DNA of 64,000 nucleotides, from the NCBI RefSeq assembly GCF_001748245.1, contig NZ_BDFO01000001.1, positions 7,306,346 to 7,370,345 on the forward strand, written 5' to 3'. This document shows, piece after piece, positions 51,618-60,419 of this stretch; the first letter of the stretch is position 1; each line of letters starts with the position of its first letter. The notes beneath the pieces were generated by a model that saw only the letters and a program-made list of their open reading frames with translations, made no database searches and had not been told where the DNA came from. A program made the position numbers and the translations under genes. Source of the DNA: Oligoflexus tunisiensis. Its GTDB lineage: Bacteria; Bdellovibrionota_B; Oligoflexia; Oligoflexales; Oligoflexaceae.

Positions 51618-51628
51618 CTGGGGCGGGA

Positions 51629-52384
51629 TCAATCCCGCACCGTGAGAATCTCCACACGCCCATCGCTGCGTATCGCCAGCGTATGTTCAAACTGAGCGGA
51701 CAGGGAACCATCCAGCGTGACGGCTGTCCAGCCGTCCTTCTTCACTTTCGTGCGCCAGTCCCCTTCATTGATCATCGGCTCGATCGTAAACACCATCCCG
51801 GCCTCCAGCCGCACACCGCGCCCGGGTTCGCCATAATGAAAGATCTGCGGATCTTCATGAAAGTTTTTGCCGATGCCATGCCCCACGAAGTCACGCACCA
51901 CCGAATAACCGTTGGCGTGGGCATGCTTTTGAATGGCGGCACCGATATCTCCGACGCGCGCCCCGGGACGGACCACGGCGATGGCCTGATCCAGGCATTC
52001 CTTGGTCACCCGCACGAGCTTTTTCGTTTTCTCACTGCAGTTGCCGACAAGATAAGTCCGCGAAGCGTCCCCATGATATCCCTCGACGATCGGTGTGACG
52101 TCGATGTTGATGATGTCACCTTCCTTCAAACGGGTTTTGGAAGAAGGAATGCCGTGACAAACCACATCATTCACGGATGTGCAGATGGATTTGGGAAAGC
52201 CCTTGTAGTTCAAGGGAGCAGGGATGGCCCCGCGTGATACGGTATATTCGTGACAAATATCGTTCAATTCCAGGGTCGTGACACCTGGCTTCACATGGGC
52301 TTCGATCATATCGAGAAGTTCAGCGGCCAAACGCCCGCTTTTCTTCATGACTTCGATTTCCTGATCGCTTTTTAAATAAATCAC
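51629..52384 (-). CDS. map: Methionine aminopeptidase type I
   Basis: Removes the initiator Met from nascent proteins. 251 aa with pita-bread fold and all five metal ligands visible: NIDVTPIVEGYHGDASRTYLVG (two Asp), VGHGIGKNFHEDP (His), TIEPMINEG (Glu) and SAQFEHTLAI (Glu); the substrate His is in VVCHGIPS. Located 10 bp after the solute-binding protein gene rather than next to secY or rpsB, so an extra or relocated copy is possible. Confidence 0.95.
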   Translation of the reverse strand: MIYLKSDQEIEVMKKSGRLAAELLDMIEAHVKPGVTTLELNDICHEYTVSRGAIPAPLNYKGFPKSICTSVNDVVCHGIPSSKTRLKEGDIINIDVTPIVEGYHGDASRTYLVGNCSEKTKKLVRVTKECLDQAIAVVRPGARVGDIGAAIQKHAHANGYSVVRDFVGHGIGKNFHEDPQIFHYGEPGRGVRLEAGMVFTIEPMINEGDWRTKVKKDGWTAVTLDGSLSAQFEHTLAIRSDGRVEILTVRD

Positions 52385-52394
52385 GCGTCACCTC

Positions 52395-53867
52395 TTAGAG
52401 ACCAATAAGCTGCCGGAACCAGTCGGGATTTTTGACAGCAATCTCGCCTTTCGGCTGTGGTCGACTTAGGCTGGCTTCCAGGCATACCCGATGCTGCATC
52501 AAAACCGAGAAAGGCTCCAGCTTATACACCAGTTCATGGATCTTTTCCAGAAGCGTGAAGTTCGGCGTCCTTTGGGTCAAAGACAGGGCGTAAGCCTCCA
52601 GGGCCTGATCCAGATTTTTATCCTGCCAGGACCAGGGCCAGCCGCGGCCGCTGACCCGGCTGTGCAGGTGATCCGTCAAATCCCCATCCGGCCATGATGT
52701 CATGATGCCGGTCAGCAGCCCATCAGGAACCGCTTCTCCCTCGGTGATAAAGCGCAATTTGATCCCCAGGGCGCGGAAACTGTCATCGAGGACCTTGCGG
52801 AGCAGCGCGGAGCCGGCGTGATCCCGCACCAGGATTTTGACCTCCAGGAGCCTGCCGGAGGCATCACGACGGAATCCATCCTCTTCCAGACGCCGATAAC
52901 CCAGTTCATTGAGCATCGCATCGGATTTGCCGGGATCATAGGCGGGCACCAGCAGAGTGCGTTTATAGCCTGGATGCGCGCGCAGGATCGGACCCGAGAT
53001 CAAATCCCCCATCGAGCCGGCACCGGCGCGGAGTATGGCGCCCCGTGGCGTCAGATGCGTGATCGCCCGACGAAATGTTGCATCACGTGTCATCGCACCC
53101 TGTGGATTCCAGGCAATCACCGTAATGATGGGCGTATCGAGAGGGTTCCCGCAGGAGAGTTTATCTATAATTGGTTTTCTTGAATCCGTGCCGGGCATCT
53201 CATCGCCGAAGGCAAAGGATAAAAGACGTTCGGCTTTCACAGGCCCGGCCAGGGGATTCGGGGTCAAGAGAATATCATGCCGTCCATCCCCACTGCGATC
53301 GCGCAGCAGCAGACCGGCCGTTTGAGGTTCCGCACGCCAATCACCGGTACACTGCACGCCGAGCGCGTTGTCGGTTTTCTTGCGGAACGGATGCTCATTA
53401 AACACATAAGGTCCGAACTCTGGTTTATGCGTCCACTGAATGGTCAGCGTGCGATCCTTGCTGGTCAGAGTGAAGGCAGGAATGGTCCAGGCGAAGCGAC
53501 CCTCGGTCAGCTGCTGCGGCTGCAAAGTCTCGCGGACAAATGCTTCCAGATCGGCGGTGCTGACCACCGATTGATCCCACCAGGTCAGGTTCGGGCGGAG
53601 CGTAAAGCGCCAGGTCTTGTCTGTCTGCTCCAAAGACTCGAGCAGGACAGGTTCCGAACCATTTTTCTCGAGATTCAGCCGGGTCAGCCCTGGGCAAACC
53701 AGACTTTCCATGATGGCGTCATTGCTCAGAATGACCTTTTGTGCTTCATTCAAAGGAAGAGGCCAGCCAGTCACGAGTATCGGGGCTGGTTTTTCTGCAT
53801 GAACGGTTGAGCCGGAAGCGGCGAGTGCCGGCAGCAGAGCCAGAATACAGGGGGCCTTGGATATCAT
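52395..53867 (-). CDS. Extracellular solute-binding protein, family 5 (oligopeptide-type)
   Basis: 490 aa from ATG 53867, which gives a clean signal peptide (SKAPCILALLPALAASGSTVHAEKP); the frame is open to 53984. SBP_bac_5 features: SLVCPGLTRLN, WRFTLRPNLTWWDQSVVSTADLEAFVR, GDWRAEPQTAGLLLRD and a C-terminal lobe with YDPGKSDAMLNELGY. No permease or ATPase gene accompanies it; the next gene is map. The start codons of this gene and the divergent oxidoreductase are only 40 bp apart, so their promoters must overlap coding sequence. Ligand unknown. Confidence 0.85.
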   Translation of the reverse strand: MISKAPCILALLPALAASGSTVHAEKPAPILVTGWPLPLNEAQKVILSNDAIMESLVCPGLTRLNLEKNGSEPVLLESLEQTDKTWRFTLRPNLTWWDQSVVSTADLEAFVRETLQPQQLTEGRFAWTIPAFTLTSKDRTLTIQWTHKPEFGPYVFNEHPFRKKTDNALGVQCTGDWRAEPQTAGLLLRDRSGDGRHDILLTPNPLAGPVKAERLLSFAFGDEMPGTDSRKPIIDKLSCGNPLDTPIITVIAWNPQGAMTRDATFRRAITHLTPRGAILRAGAGSMGDLISGPILRAHPGYKRTLLVPAYDPGKSDAMLNELGYRRLEEDGFRRDASGRLLEVKILVRDHAGSALLRKVLDDSFRALGIKLRFITEGEAVPDGLLTGIMTSWPDGDLTDHLHSRVSGRGWPWSWQDKNLDQALEAYALSLTQRTPNFTLLEKIHELVYKLEPFSVLMQHRVCLEASLSRPQPKGEIAVKNPDWFRQLIGL

Positions 53868-53906
53868 GATGTCTCGCTTTGAGATCGAAATGAATTGGGG
53901 GTCGCC

Positions 53907-55082
53907 ATGTCTGTTCCGTACGAGTTCGATATTGCCATAATTGGCGGCGGTATCACAGGTCTTTCTGCAGCCTATCACCTTCAAAAGCTCGGCTTTTCAA
54001 GGCTTTGCCACTTCCGCAAGGACCCCGATCACAGCACGTCGATCCAGTCAGCGGGATTTGTCTCCGGGGGAATGGCAGACAATTTCACAAGGTTATCGCA
54101 CCCCCGTGGAATAGCGACTGCGAAACAGATATGGAATTTTTGCGATCTGGCCTATGACACCCTCCTGGAATATCTGCAAAATGCCGGGATTCCACACCAA
54201 ACCGGCGAGCGTTTGCGCTGGATGGTTTCGGAGGCCGAGGTCGCCGAAGCTCACAAGGCGGTGCAGCAGCTCAGCTCCGAAGGCTTCACCGCGTCCTATG
54301 AGGCGGCAACCCCGCATGTCCCAGGGCTTTCAAGTTCGAGATGGCTCGGCACACAAAAGGAAGGGTCCCGTGCCGCCACCGTTTCCGTGCCGCTGCTCCT
54401 CCAAAATCTGAGCGCCGCGAGCAAGGTCACCCTGCTCGGCGAAGCGCAATCATTTCAAAGCACTGGCGGCCCGATCACGGTGACTCACGCCGGGGGAGCC
54501 GTGCACACCCAATTCCTGATCTGCGCCCAACATTTAAGTCTCGGAGGTCTGTTGCCGAATCTGGCTGAGTCTTTGGTGCCCTACGCGGATCAGTGGAGCG
54601 AATTCCAGCTCCGCGATCGCACCCGGGTGCTTCCCTGGAAGCCGGGCACGGTTTTCAGCTGGCAGCATAGCCACATCTGGGGTGTCATTACGGGCCCCAA
54701 CACCCTGCGGATCGGGGGGGGGCGGTACCTGCGGGCCATGGCCGGCATCGAAGCCAAGGTGGCGAGCTACGAACAGAAGATCGTGCAGCACCTGGCTGAA
54801 GTCTGGAATGGACTCTGGCCTGAACTGCTGATCGAAACCACTGGCCGCGGATATGGAATTCGCGACTGTCGACCCTGTGATGAGTTGCCGTTGATTGGTC
54901 CGATGTTTGGTGAAAGCCGCGTTCTTCTGGGAACGGGTTACATGGGACAGGGATTGAGTCTTGGGTTTATGGCTGGACGTTGTCTGGCGGAACTGATAGC
55001 GGATAAGCCGACCAAACTTCCGCGCCTGCTTTGGCCGGAACGCTTGCGGAGTCTGCCCAGTGATAAGGGGGATGAATCATGA
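53907..55082 (+). CDS. FAD-dependent amine/amino-acid oxidoreductase (DadA/DAO family)
   Basis: 391 aa from ATG 53907 with GGGGGT upstream. Dinucleotide motif IAIIGGGITGLSAAYHLQKLG at residue 8, the DAO-family ending GRGYGIRDCRPCDELPLIGPMFGESRVLLGTGYMGQGLSLGFMAGRCLAELI. Members oxidise D-amino acids, glycine, sarcosine and similar amines; the substrate cannot be read off. A poly-G run in codons around LRIGGGRY (eight G near 54714-54721) is a possible slippage site. Overlaps yacG by 4 bp (ATGA). Confidence 0.88.
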   Translation: MSVPYEFDIAIIGGGITGLSAAYHLQKLGFSRLCHFRKDPDHSTSIQSAGFVSGGMADNFTRLSHPRGIATAKQIWNFCDLAYDTLLEYLQNAGIPHQTGERLRWMVSEAEVAEAHKAVQQLSSEGFTASYEAATPHVPGLSSSRWLGTQKEGSRAATVSVPLLLQNLSAASKVTLLGEAQSFQSTGGPITVTHAGGAVHTQFLICAQHLSLGGLLPNLAESLVPYADQWSEFQLRDRTRVLPWKPGTVFSWQHSHIWGVITGPNTLRIGGGRYLRAMAGIEAKVASYEQKIVQHLAEVWNGLWPELLIETTGRGYGIRDCRPCDELPLIGPMFGESRVLLGTGYMGQGLSLGFMAGRCLAELIADKPTKLPRLLWPERLRSLPSDKGDES

Positions 55083-55291
55083 GCAGGGATAGAAATCTGT
55101 CAGCACGCATCGTGCGTTGTCCATGCTGCGGGAAGGGTGTGCGCTATGATCACACCAACCCTTTCCGCCCGTTTTGCAGTCAACGCTGCAAGACCATGGA
55201 CGTGGCCGCCTGGGCTGAGGAATCGTATCGCATTCCGGCGAAGGAATCGGCACCCAGCGATTATGAAACAGAAGAGCGCGAGAGCGATTGA
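55079..55291 (+). CDS. yacG: DNA gyrase inhibitor YacG-like zinc protein
   Basis: 70 aa, with the zinc site CPCCGKGVRYDHTNPFRPFCSQRCK and the family's helical tail VAAWAEESYRIP followed by an acidic end (DYETEERESD). YacG of E. coli binds GyrB and inhibits gyrase. Translation is coupled to the upstream oxidoreductase, a pairing that gives no functional hint. Confidence 0.92.
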   Translation: MSRDRNLSARIVRCPCCGKGVRYDHTNPFRPFCSQRCKTMDVAAWAEESYRIPAKESAPSDYETEERESD

Positions 55292-55292
55292 A

Positions 55293-55586
55293 TCACTCGG
55301 CGCTTAAAACATCGAGATAAAGTTCGAGCTCATCGGAATAAACCGTTTCACGGTTATCCAGACGACTTTGGAGTTCCTCACACTTTTCCTGGAGTTCAGC
55401 GAGGATCACTTCGCGGTAGGGTCCACGCTCATGAGCCTGCAGGGTACCCTGCTCGAGCAAAGTTTCCACAACCTTGTCGATCTGCTGAATCTGTCTTTGC
55501 AGGACTTCAATGCGGAGTAGTCGCAAATCCTGAATACTGGAGAGGGTCGCTTCATCAATGGGGCACTCAAATACAACAACAGCCAT
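55293..55586 (-). CDS. Unknown small coiled-coil protein
   Basis: 97 aa. After MAVVVFECPIDEATLSS most of the protein is predicted helix with heptad-like spacing (DLRLLRIEVLQRQIQQIDKVVETLLEQGTLQ; ILAELQEKCEELQSRLD) and an acidic end. GGAG lies before the ATG. The leader upstream folds into a long imperfect hairpin whose outer strand overlaps this ribosome site. Last gene of the ctaB operon direction; its stop is 1 bp from the convergent yacG stop. No family recognised. Confidence 0.75.
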   Translation of the reverse strand: MAVVVFECPIDEATLSSIQDLRLLRIEVLQRQIQQIDKVVETLLEQGTLQAHERGPYREVILAELQEKCEELQSRLDNRETVYSDELELYLDVLSAE

Positions 55587-55593
55587 GGGAGCT

Positions 55594-55638
55594 CCTTCAG
55601 AGACTGATCCCGGGAGGCGGGATCTTCATCTCTGAAAG
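55594..55638 (-). promoter_or_regulatory. Long 5'-leader hairpin overlapping the ribosome site of the 97-aa gene
   Basis: On the minus strand CTTTCAGAGA (55638-55629) pairs with TCTCTGAAGG (55603-55594) over 10 bp including one T-G pair. Inside it GATCCCG (55624-55618) pairs with CGGGATC (55612-55606). The outer strand takes in four of the six bases of AAGGAG (55597-55592), 6 bp before the ATG. Sits between nifU-like and the 97-aa gene, so it could end, protect or gate the message. Confidence 0.5.
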
Positions 55639-55671
55639 TGCAACAAGCGAGCCATGGGGGTGTCAGAGAGT

Positions 55672-55899
55672 TCAGCCGAGGACGACGTCTTTGATTTCAG
55701 GGATCTTTTCCCGGAGGATGGGCACAATACCGTTGAAAAGCGTGATCTGCGAGGAGGGGCAGCCGGAGCAGCCACCGAAAAGTCGCAGCGTTACGATCCC
55801 ATCATCCACATCCAGGAGTTCACAGCCACCGGCATGCATTTCCAGATAGGGATTGATATCTTTCTCAATAATTTCTTTAATTTGTTCAATCATCTTCAT
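55672..55899 (-). CDS. NifU C-terminal-like iron-sulphur scaffold protein
   Basis: 75 aa, a stand-alone NifU_C/Nfu domain: EKDINPYLEMHAGGCELLDVDDGIVTLRLFGGCSGCPSSQITLFNGI, with the CxxC (CSGC) that binds a [4Fe-4S] cluster for delivery to target proteins. GGAGAAAA lies before the ATG. It is in line with ctaB and a 2-hydroxyacid dehydrogenase, 33 bp from the latter. Confidence 0.92.
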   Translation of the reverse strand: MKMIEQIKEIIEKDINPYLEMHAGGCELLDVDDGIVTLRLFGGCSGCPSSQITLFNGIVPILREKIPEIKDVVLG

Positions 55900-55931
55900 T
55901 TTCTCCTGAAGCCGGCAGGCTTCCTTTTGCT

Positions 55932-56879
55932 CTAATTTAAATCGGAATTTTTGTCCAGCAAGGCGAGCTCTTTTTGCAGACCACGAATGGCTGCCTCGCC
56001 CATCGCCAGGACCGCCTCCTGGCTGTTGCCCGCGGTATGGGCCGTTCCTACGAAATTATCCAAGGAATACAAATCTTTATCGACAAGCGGCTCGCTCTGA
56101 AAGACATCCAGACCGGCCCCGGCCAGCTCACCCTTCTGCAAGGCTCCCTTGACCTTTTCCTGATCGAGCACTTCACCGCGACTGGTGTTGACGATATATA
56201 CGGCCGGCTTAATCAACGCCAGCTCGTTTGCCCCAAACATCTTAAGGGTTTGTGGCGTCAGGGGCACGTGAAAAGTCAGAAGATCGGAAAGCTTCAGAAG
56301 TTCCTGATATTTCAGCTGCCTGGCACCCAGCCGTTCGGCCTCCTCCGTCTTGTCGAGGATATCATGAATCAGAATTTGACAGCCGAAAGGTTGAAGGAGT
56401 TCCGCCACGCGGGTACCCACGTGTCCAAAACCTATGATGCCGACCGTCATTGTCGAAAGATTGCGGCCGCCATTCTTCCACCAGGTGCCCTGCGCCAGAC
56501 GCCTGGATCCAAGACCTATGTTGCGACAGAGAGCCAGCATCAGGCCCAGAGTATGCTCGGCAACCGCATCGCGATTGACGCCGCCTTCCCAGGCAATTCG
56601 TATTCCAAGTCGGGAACAGGCTTCGACATCAACATTATCGAGTCCCACGCCATATTTGGCGACGACGCGCAAGGCCGGAAGCGAGCCGAGGATCCTGGCA
56701 TCCGCCGGTTCGCGACCGACGAGCCAAGCTTCCGCGCCCTGCAGAACCTCGAGGAGTTTCTCGCGCGTGGAGACGCGGGCCTCCTCCGCATAGATGATTT
56801 TGCGCTGGGGAAAGGCAGCTTCCAGGCGACGTCGCAGCTGAGGAACCTTGAGAAAGCTGGAAGCCGTTACAACGATCAC
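55932..56879 (-). CDS. D-isomer-specific 2-hydroxyacid dehydrogenase (phosphoglycerate dehydrogenase-like)
   Basis: 315 aa, without the ACT/ASB regulatory domain of E. coli SerA. Catalytic domain LRVVAKYGVGLDNVDVEACSRLGI; NAD-binding VGIIGFGHVGTRVAELLQPFG; catalytic Arg in IVNTSRGEVLDQ, Glu near DVFQSEPL and His in TAHTAGNS. Substrate could be 3-phosphoglycerate, glyoxylate/hydroxypyruvate or another 2-oxoacid. Its ATG overlaps the ctaB stop by 4 bp, so it is co-translated with a heme-O synthase, an unexpected partner. Confidence 0.9.
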   Translation of the reverse strand: MIVVTASSFLKVPQLRRRLEAAFPQRKIIYAEEARVSTREKLLEVLQGAEAWLVGREPADARILGSLPALRVVAKYGVGLDNVDVEACSRLGIRIAWEGGVNRDAVAEHTLGLMLALCRNIGLGSRRLAQGTWWKNGGRNLSTMTVGIIGFGHVGTRVAELLQPFGCQILIHDILDKTEEAERLGARQLKYQELLKLSDLLTFHVPLTPQTLKMFGANELALIKPAVYIVNTSRGEVLDQEKVKGALQKGELAGAGLDVFQSEPLVDKDLYSLDNFVGTAHTAGNSQEAVLAMGEAAIRGLQKELALLDKNSDLN

Positions 56880-57793
56880 AGGACAGCCATCAGCTGATCA
56901 ATGGTCAAGGCGCCGAACACACCGAACAGATAAAAGCAGGAGTAATAGAAGAGCGGCATCGCTCGTTGATTCTCCTTGGTGCGCAGCAGAACAAACGCCA
57001 GCCAGACAAAGTAGAGCGTGAGAATCAGCGACAGGATTCCGTAAACCCAGCCGGCCGCACCAAAAGCCCAAAGGGACAGCACGGTCGGCACCAGGGTCAC
57101 CGTATAGAAAAAGATCTGACGCCGGGTGACTTCCAGGCCCTTGATGGTCGGCAGCATCGGAATTTTCGCCCGGGCGTAGTCGTCCTTATACTTGATCGCC
57201 AGCGACCAGAAATGCGGTGGCGTCCAAAGGAAGATGATCATAAAGAGGGCCCAGGCCGGCCACGCCAGATCACCCGTAACTGCCGCCCAGCCGATCAGCG
57301 GACCGACGCAGCCAGCCGCGCCGCCAAGCACGATGTTCTGCACCGTGCGGCGCTTCAGGTACATCGTATAGACAACGACATAGAAAAAGTTCGCAGCCAG
57401 CGAAAGCCAGGCCGCCAGCGGCGTCGCCCAGACCCAAAGGATGGCAAAGGAGGCGATACCGCACACGGTGCCAAATATTGCAGCCTTGGCCGTACTGACC
57501 TTGCCCGAGGGTATGGGCCGGCTGCGGGTTCTTTTCATATGCTGATCAATGTCAGAATCGACAAGGTGGTTGAATACAGCCGCGGAACCGGACGCGAGAA
57601 AGGTTCCGATCAGTGAAGCCATGGCAACCGCGAAATTCGGCAGCCCCTTTTGCGCCATAAAGAGCGCAGGCACCACGGTCACCACCACCAGCATGGAGAT
57701 GGTTGGCTTCATCATCTGGTAGTAACTCTGCCAGTCGATTGGCTCGGCCGCCACAGGCATGGTGAGCGAATCGGACTTGGTCTTCTGATCCAT
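56876..57793 (-). CDS. ctaB: Protoheme IX farnesyltransferase (heme O synthase)
   Basis: Attaches a farnesyl group to protoheme, making heme O for terminal oxidases. 305 aa from ATG 57793 (AAGGAA 8 bp upstream; the frame is open to 57859). UbiA-type motif NHLVDSDIDQHMKRTRSRPIPSG and the second Asp-rich loop in IKYKDDYARAKIPMLP, with about nine membrane helices. No cytochrome oxidase subunits are in the window; the 47-aa membrane protein upstream may be linked. Confidence 0.95.
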   Translation of the reverse strand: MDQKTKSDSLTMPVAAEPIDWQSYYQMMKPTISMLVVVTVVPALFMAQKGLPNFAVAMASLIGTFLASGSAAVFNHLVDSDIDQHMKRTRSRPIPSGKVSTAKAAIFGTVCGIASFAILWVWATPLAAWLSLAANFFYVVVYTMYLKRRTVQNIVLGGAAGCVGPLIGWAAVTGDLAWPAWALFMIIFLWTPPHFWSLAIKYKDDYARAKIPMLPTIKGLEVTRRQIFFYTVTLVPTVLSLWAFGAAGWVYGILSLILTLYFVWLAFVLLRTKENQRAMPLFYYSCFYLFGVFGALTIDQLMAVL

Positions 57794-57829
57794 GGGATAG
57801 TTCCTTGTGCTCTTTGGCTCATGCCTGCA

Positions 57830-57849
57830 GGGGAATTCCCGGGTTCCCC
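57830..57849. promoter_or_regulatory. Short inverted repeat upstream of ctaB
   Basis: GGGGAA (57830-57835) and TTCCCC (57844-57849) flank 8 bp and lie 37-56 bp before the ctaB ATG, in the gap after the 47-aa gene. A weak operator or hairpin candidate. Confidence 0.2.
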
Positions 57850-57919
57850 GGCAGAACACCAGGGAAAGGACACAGGCAATCGAGACCGGCTCTTTAGATA
57901 CCCCGGTCCCGGTAAGTCT

Positions 57920-58063
57920 TCAATAGGGTGTTGCTACGTCAATCCAGATAGGGAAGAAGGCGCAAAGGAAAAACAAAATAGGGAAGAGAATCATGATCGC
58001 CAGCAGTTGAAGCCAACCCGCTGCTTCCAATCGTTTATTCTTCTCAAGATCCTGACTCGACAT
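57920..58063 (-). CDS. Small one-helix membrane protein, 47 aa
   Basis: A 48-codon frame with a strong ribosome site (GGAGGTGA, 3 bp-plus spacing) before its ATG at 58063. Charged start (MSSQDLEKNKRLEAAGW), one hydrophobic helix (LLAIMILFPILFFLCAFF) and a short tail ending PY. It lies between slt and ctaB in the same direction. Small single-helix proteins near ctaB/cox genes often belong to oxidase assembly; here that is inference only. Confidence 0.6.
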   Translation of the reverse strand: MSSQDLEKNKRLEAAGWLQLLAIMILFPILFFLCAFFPIWIDVATPY

Positions 58064-58148
58064 GGGTCACCTCCAACTTGTCTGGAACACTAGGCCTCTG
58101 TTGCATGCATGCTTCAATCGAACCCACCTTTTATCATGGAGTTTATGC

Positions 58149-60419
58149 TCACAAAAGCGGTTTTGCAGCCGGCAAACCGCGAAGCCAGCGATACACCTCC
58201 CAGTTCCGCCAAACGTTCTTGGTATAACCGCTTGTCTCGGCAAAGCTGAGCGCCTCGATCCACACCAGTGGATCCTCGGCCCGGCGGCGCTGGAGCCATG
58301 CGTCCACCACGAATTCGCCTGCATTATAGGCGGCAAAGGCCTGATGCCAATGGCCGCGATAGCGTCGGCCCAGCTCAGCAAGATAGGCCGTCCCCAGGGC
58401 GATATTCAGTTCCGGCCTTTTCAGGTCGACTTGCGGTTCACCGAGACGCAGGCCCAGCCGCGAAGCCTGACGTTGGGCGGTGTTGGACATGAGCTGCATC
58501 AGACCGATGGCCTCGGCCGGTGAAATGACATCAGCTTCAAAGCTGCTCTCCTGCCGGGAGATGGCCAGGGCAATTTCCTGATCGATGTAACTCTGCGTGG
58601 CCGTGCGCTGATAGATATCCTGATAAGGCTGCGGGAAATAAACCAGGACCTGCTCCGGATACTGATCCCAAAAGTCAGCCTCCTGGTTGCTGAGTGAGGT
58701 GGTCAGCGCTATCGCCTGCAGGTAATTGCCGGCCATATAGATAAGCCGGGAGACATAAAGAGTGGCTTCCGTATCCTTCATCAGGGGCTCGCGGCTGTTC
58801 ACATAACGGAAAAGTTCCGTGGCGATCGGATCGAGCCAGGTATTGACGTTGGCGGCCAGCATCAGCTCCAAACGCGCGACGCGGCGTTCGGCCTCGTGAT
58901 CCGCACGGTAGGCTTCCCAGGGAATATTATCCATGCTGCTGAGTTTACTTTGCAGTCTGGACACAGAGCCAAAGAATTCACCGGTGCCATAATCCGGGTC
59001 GATGCGGGGAAGACCCACGACCGTATAAAAACTGAGCGGATGATCGGTCTGAAGTTTTTCAAAATAATCCTCGGCCTCGCCGCGCTGTCCATTTTCGTAG
59101 AGGGCGCGACCGATCCAATAGTAATAACGTGTCCTGTGCTGCTCGTCGTCGATCTGGGTCAAAAGATTTTTCCAGACGCGGACCGCGCGGATGCGATCCT
59201 TCATCATGTAGGAAAACCAGGCTTCCGACCAATCCAGACGCTGGCGCCATTCCTTGGAAATGCCGGGGATATCCTGTCCCATGCGGGTCAACGAAAGCGC
59301 GGCGGTGAGATCACCCTCTTCATAGGCAATGCGTGAAGCCAGAATATTATAAGCCTCGGCCCTCAGATTGCTGAGTTCCTCCGATTGATTGCTATTCAAA
59401 TCCACAATCTGCGTCTGGGCCTGATTGATGAGATTCAGGCCCTCGTGCACTGCGAGCTTGGCGTTTTGATAGTCACCCTCCAGGGCCTCGTTGCGGGCAA
59501 CCCAGAACCAGGTGTCGATGCGTTTGGTCCAAAGTTCGAAAGGGCTCCAGCCCAGCTCGGCTTTTTGCGTTTCCGGCTGATCGAGAAGATTCGCCAGCTG
59601 CTGATAGGCGATCGTGGTCGCTTCACGTTGTCCGAGACTCTTGCGCGCTTTGACGATACGCTCGGCGGCATTCACGGCATAGGGCCAGGTCTTGATGTTA
59701 AGGCGCAGCCCAGGGAGAGCCTGTTCGAATTTGCTGATGGCCGCCTCATATTCCATGCGGCAGGAGGCCTGCAGACCTTCCCAGTAGAGTTTGAGATTCG
59801 GGCCCTGGGTTCGCAGCCAGTTGCGCCAGGCGGCGGGCAGATCGAGGCGGCAGGACGCCTTTGCCGCTTTTTCCAGGAAAGGATCATCCTTAATATCACG
59901 CGGTGAGGCCGGCAATGAGGCCGTGCCTTGAGCCGTGGTGTCGCCCTGCAGATCCTTGATTTTTTGCGTGAGGCTCGCGATATCCGTGTAACCCTGCTTT
60001 TTCAGCCAGGGCGCCTCCTGTCCTTCATTGGTTTGAGCCAGAAGAAGGCGGGCTAAAATCTCGGCCTGCACGGGCTCGGCCACGAGGCGTTCCTGGGCTT
60101 TCACCCAGCGCGGGAAAGCCATGGCGGCCATCGCACCGGAGTCATTCTCCAAAACAAAAAGCCACTGTTTGGCGGCGGTTTCCCAGTCCTTGGCTTCCTC
60201 GGACTGCACCGCTTCCATGGCGACCAGAATATCCTGAACAGCTTCCTGAGCGCCTTCACGATCCTGAACCAGGGCTCGCAGACGACGATACTGTTCCTTG
60301 ATTGGACTCGGGGTTGGTTTGAAACCCGCGGCATCAATCGTGACCAGAGGCTCATGAGTGACACCCGCGCAGCCTGTGAGAAGGCTGACACACAATAGGC
60401 TACGCTTTATCCAGTTCAT
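58149..60419 (-). CDS. slt: Soluble-lytic-transglycosylase-type lipoprotein (Slt70-like)
   Basis: Cleaves peptidoglycan glycan strands with formation of anhydromuropeptides. 756 aa: a lipobox signal peptide (LLCVSLLTGC, Cys17), a long superhelical region of tetratricopeptide-like repeats (residues about 30-580), and a C-terminal SLT domain. The SLT domain has catalytic Glu in AISRQESSFEADVISPAEAIGLMQLM, then LNIALGTAYLAEL and HQAFAAYNAGE. Enteric Slt is soluble; the lipobox here implies membrane anchoring. Its ATG overlaps the GHMP kinase stop by 4 bp. Confidence 0.92.
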   Translation of the reverse strand: MNWIKRSLLCVSLLTGCAGVTHEPLVTIDAAGFKPTPSPIKEQYRRLRALVQDREGAQEAVQDILVAMEAVQSEEAKDWETAAKQWLFVLENDSGAMAAMAFPRWVKAQERLVAEPVQAEILARLLLAQTNEGQEAPWLKKQGYTDIASLTQKIKDLQGDTTAQGTASLPASPRDIKDDPFLEKAAKASCRLDLPAAWRNWLRTQGPNLKLYWEGLQASCRMEYEAAISKFEQALPGLRLNIKTWPYAVNAAERIVKARKSLGQREATTIAYQQLANLLDQPETQKAELGWSPFELWTKRIDTWFWVARNEALEGDYQNAKLAVHEGLNLINQAQTQIVDLNSNQSEELSNLRAEAYNILASRIAYEEGDLTAALSLTRMGQDIPGISKEWRQRLDWSEAWFSYMMKDRIRAVRVWKNLLTQIDDEQHRTRYYYWIGRALYENGQRGEAEDYFEKLQTDHPLSFYTVVGLPRIDPDYGTGEFFGSVSRLQSKLSSMDNIPWEAYRADHEAERRVARLELMLAANVNTWLDPIATELFRYVNSREPLMKDTEATLYVSRLIYMAGNYLQAIALTTSLSNQEADFWDQYPEQVLVYFPQPYQDIYQRTATQSYIDQEIALAISRQESSFEADVISPAEAIGLMQLMSNTAQRQASRLGLRLGEPQVDLKRPELNIALGTAYLAELGRRYRGHWHQAFAAYNAGEFVVDAWLQRRRAEDPLVWIEALSFAETSGYTKNVWRNWEVYRWLRGLPAAKPLL

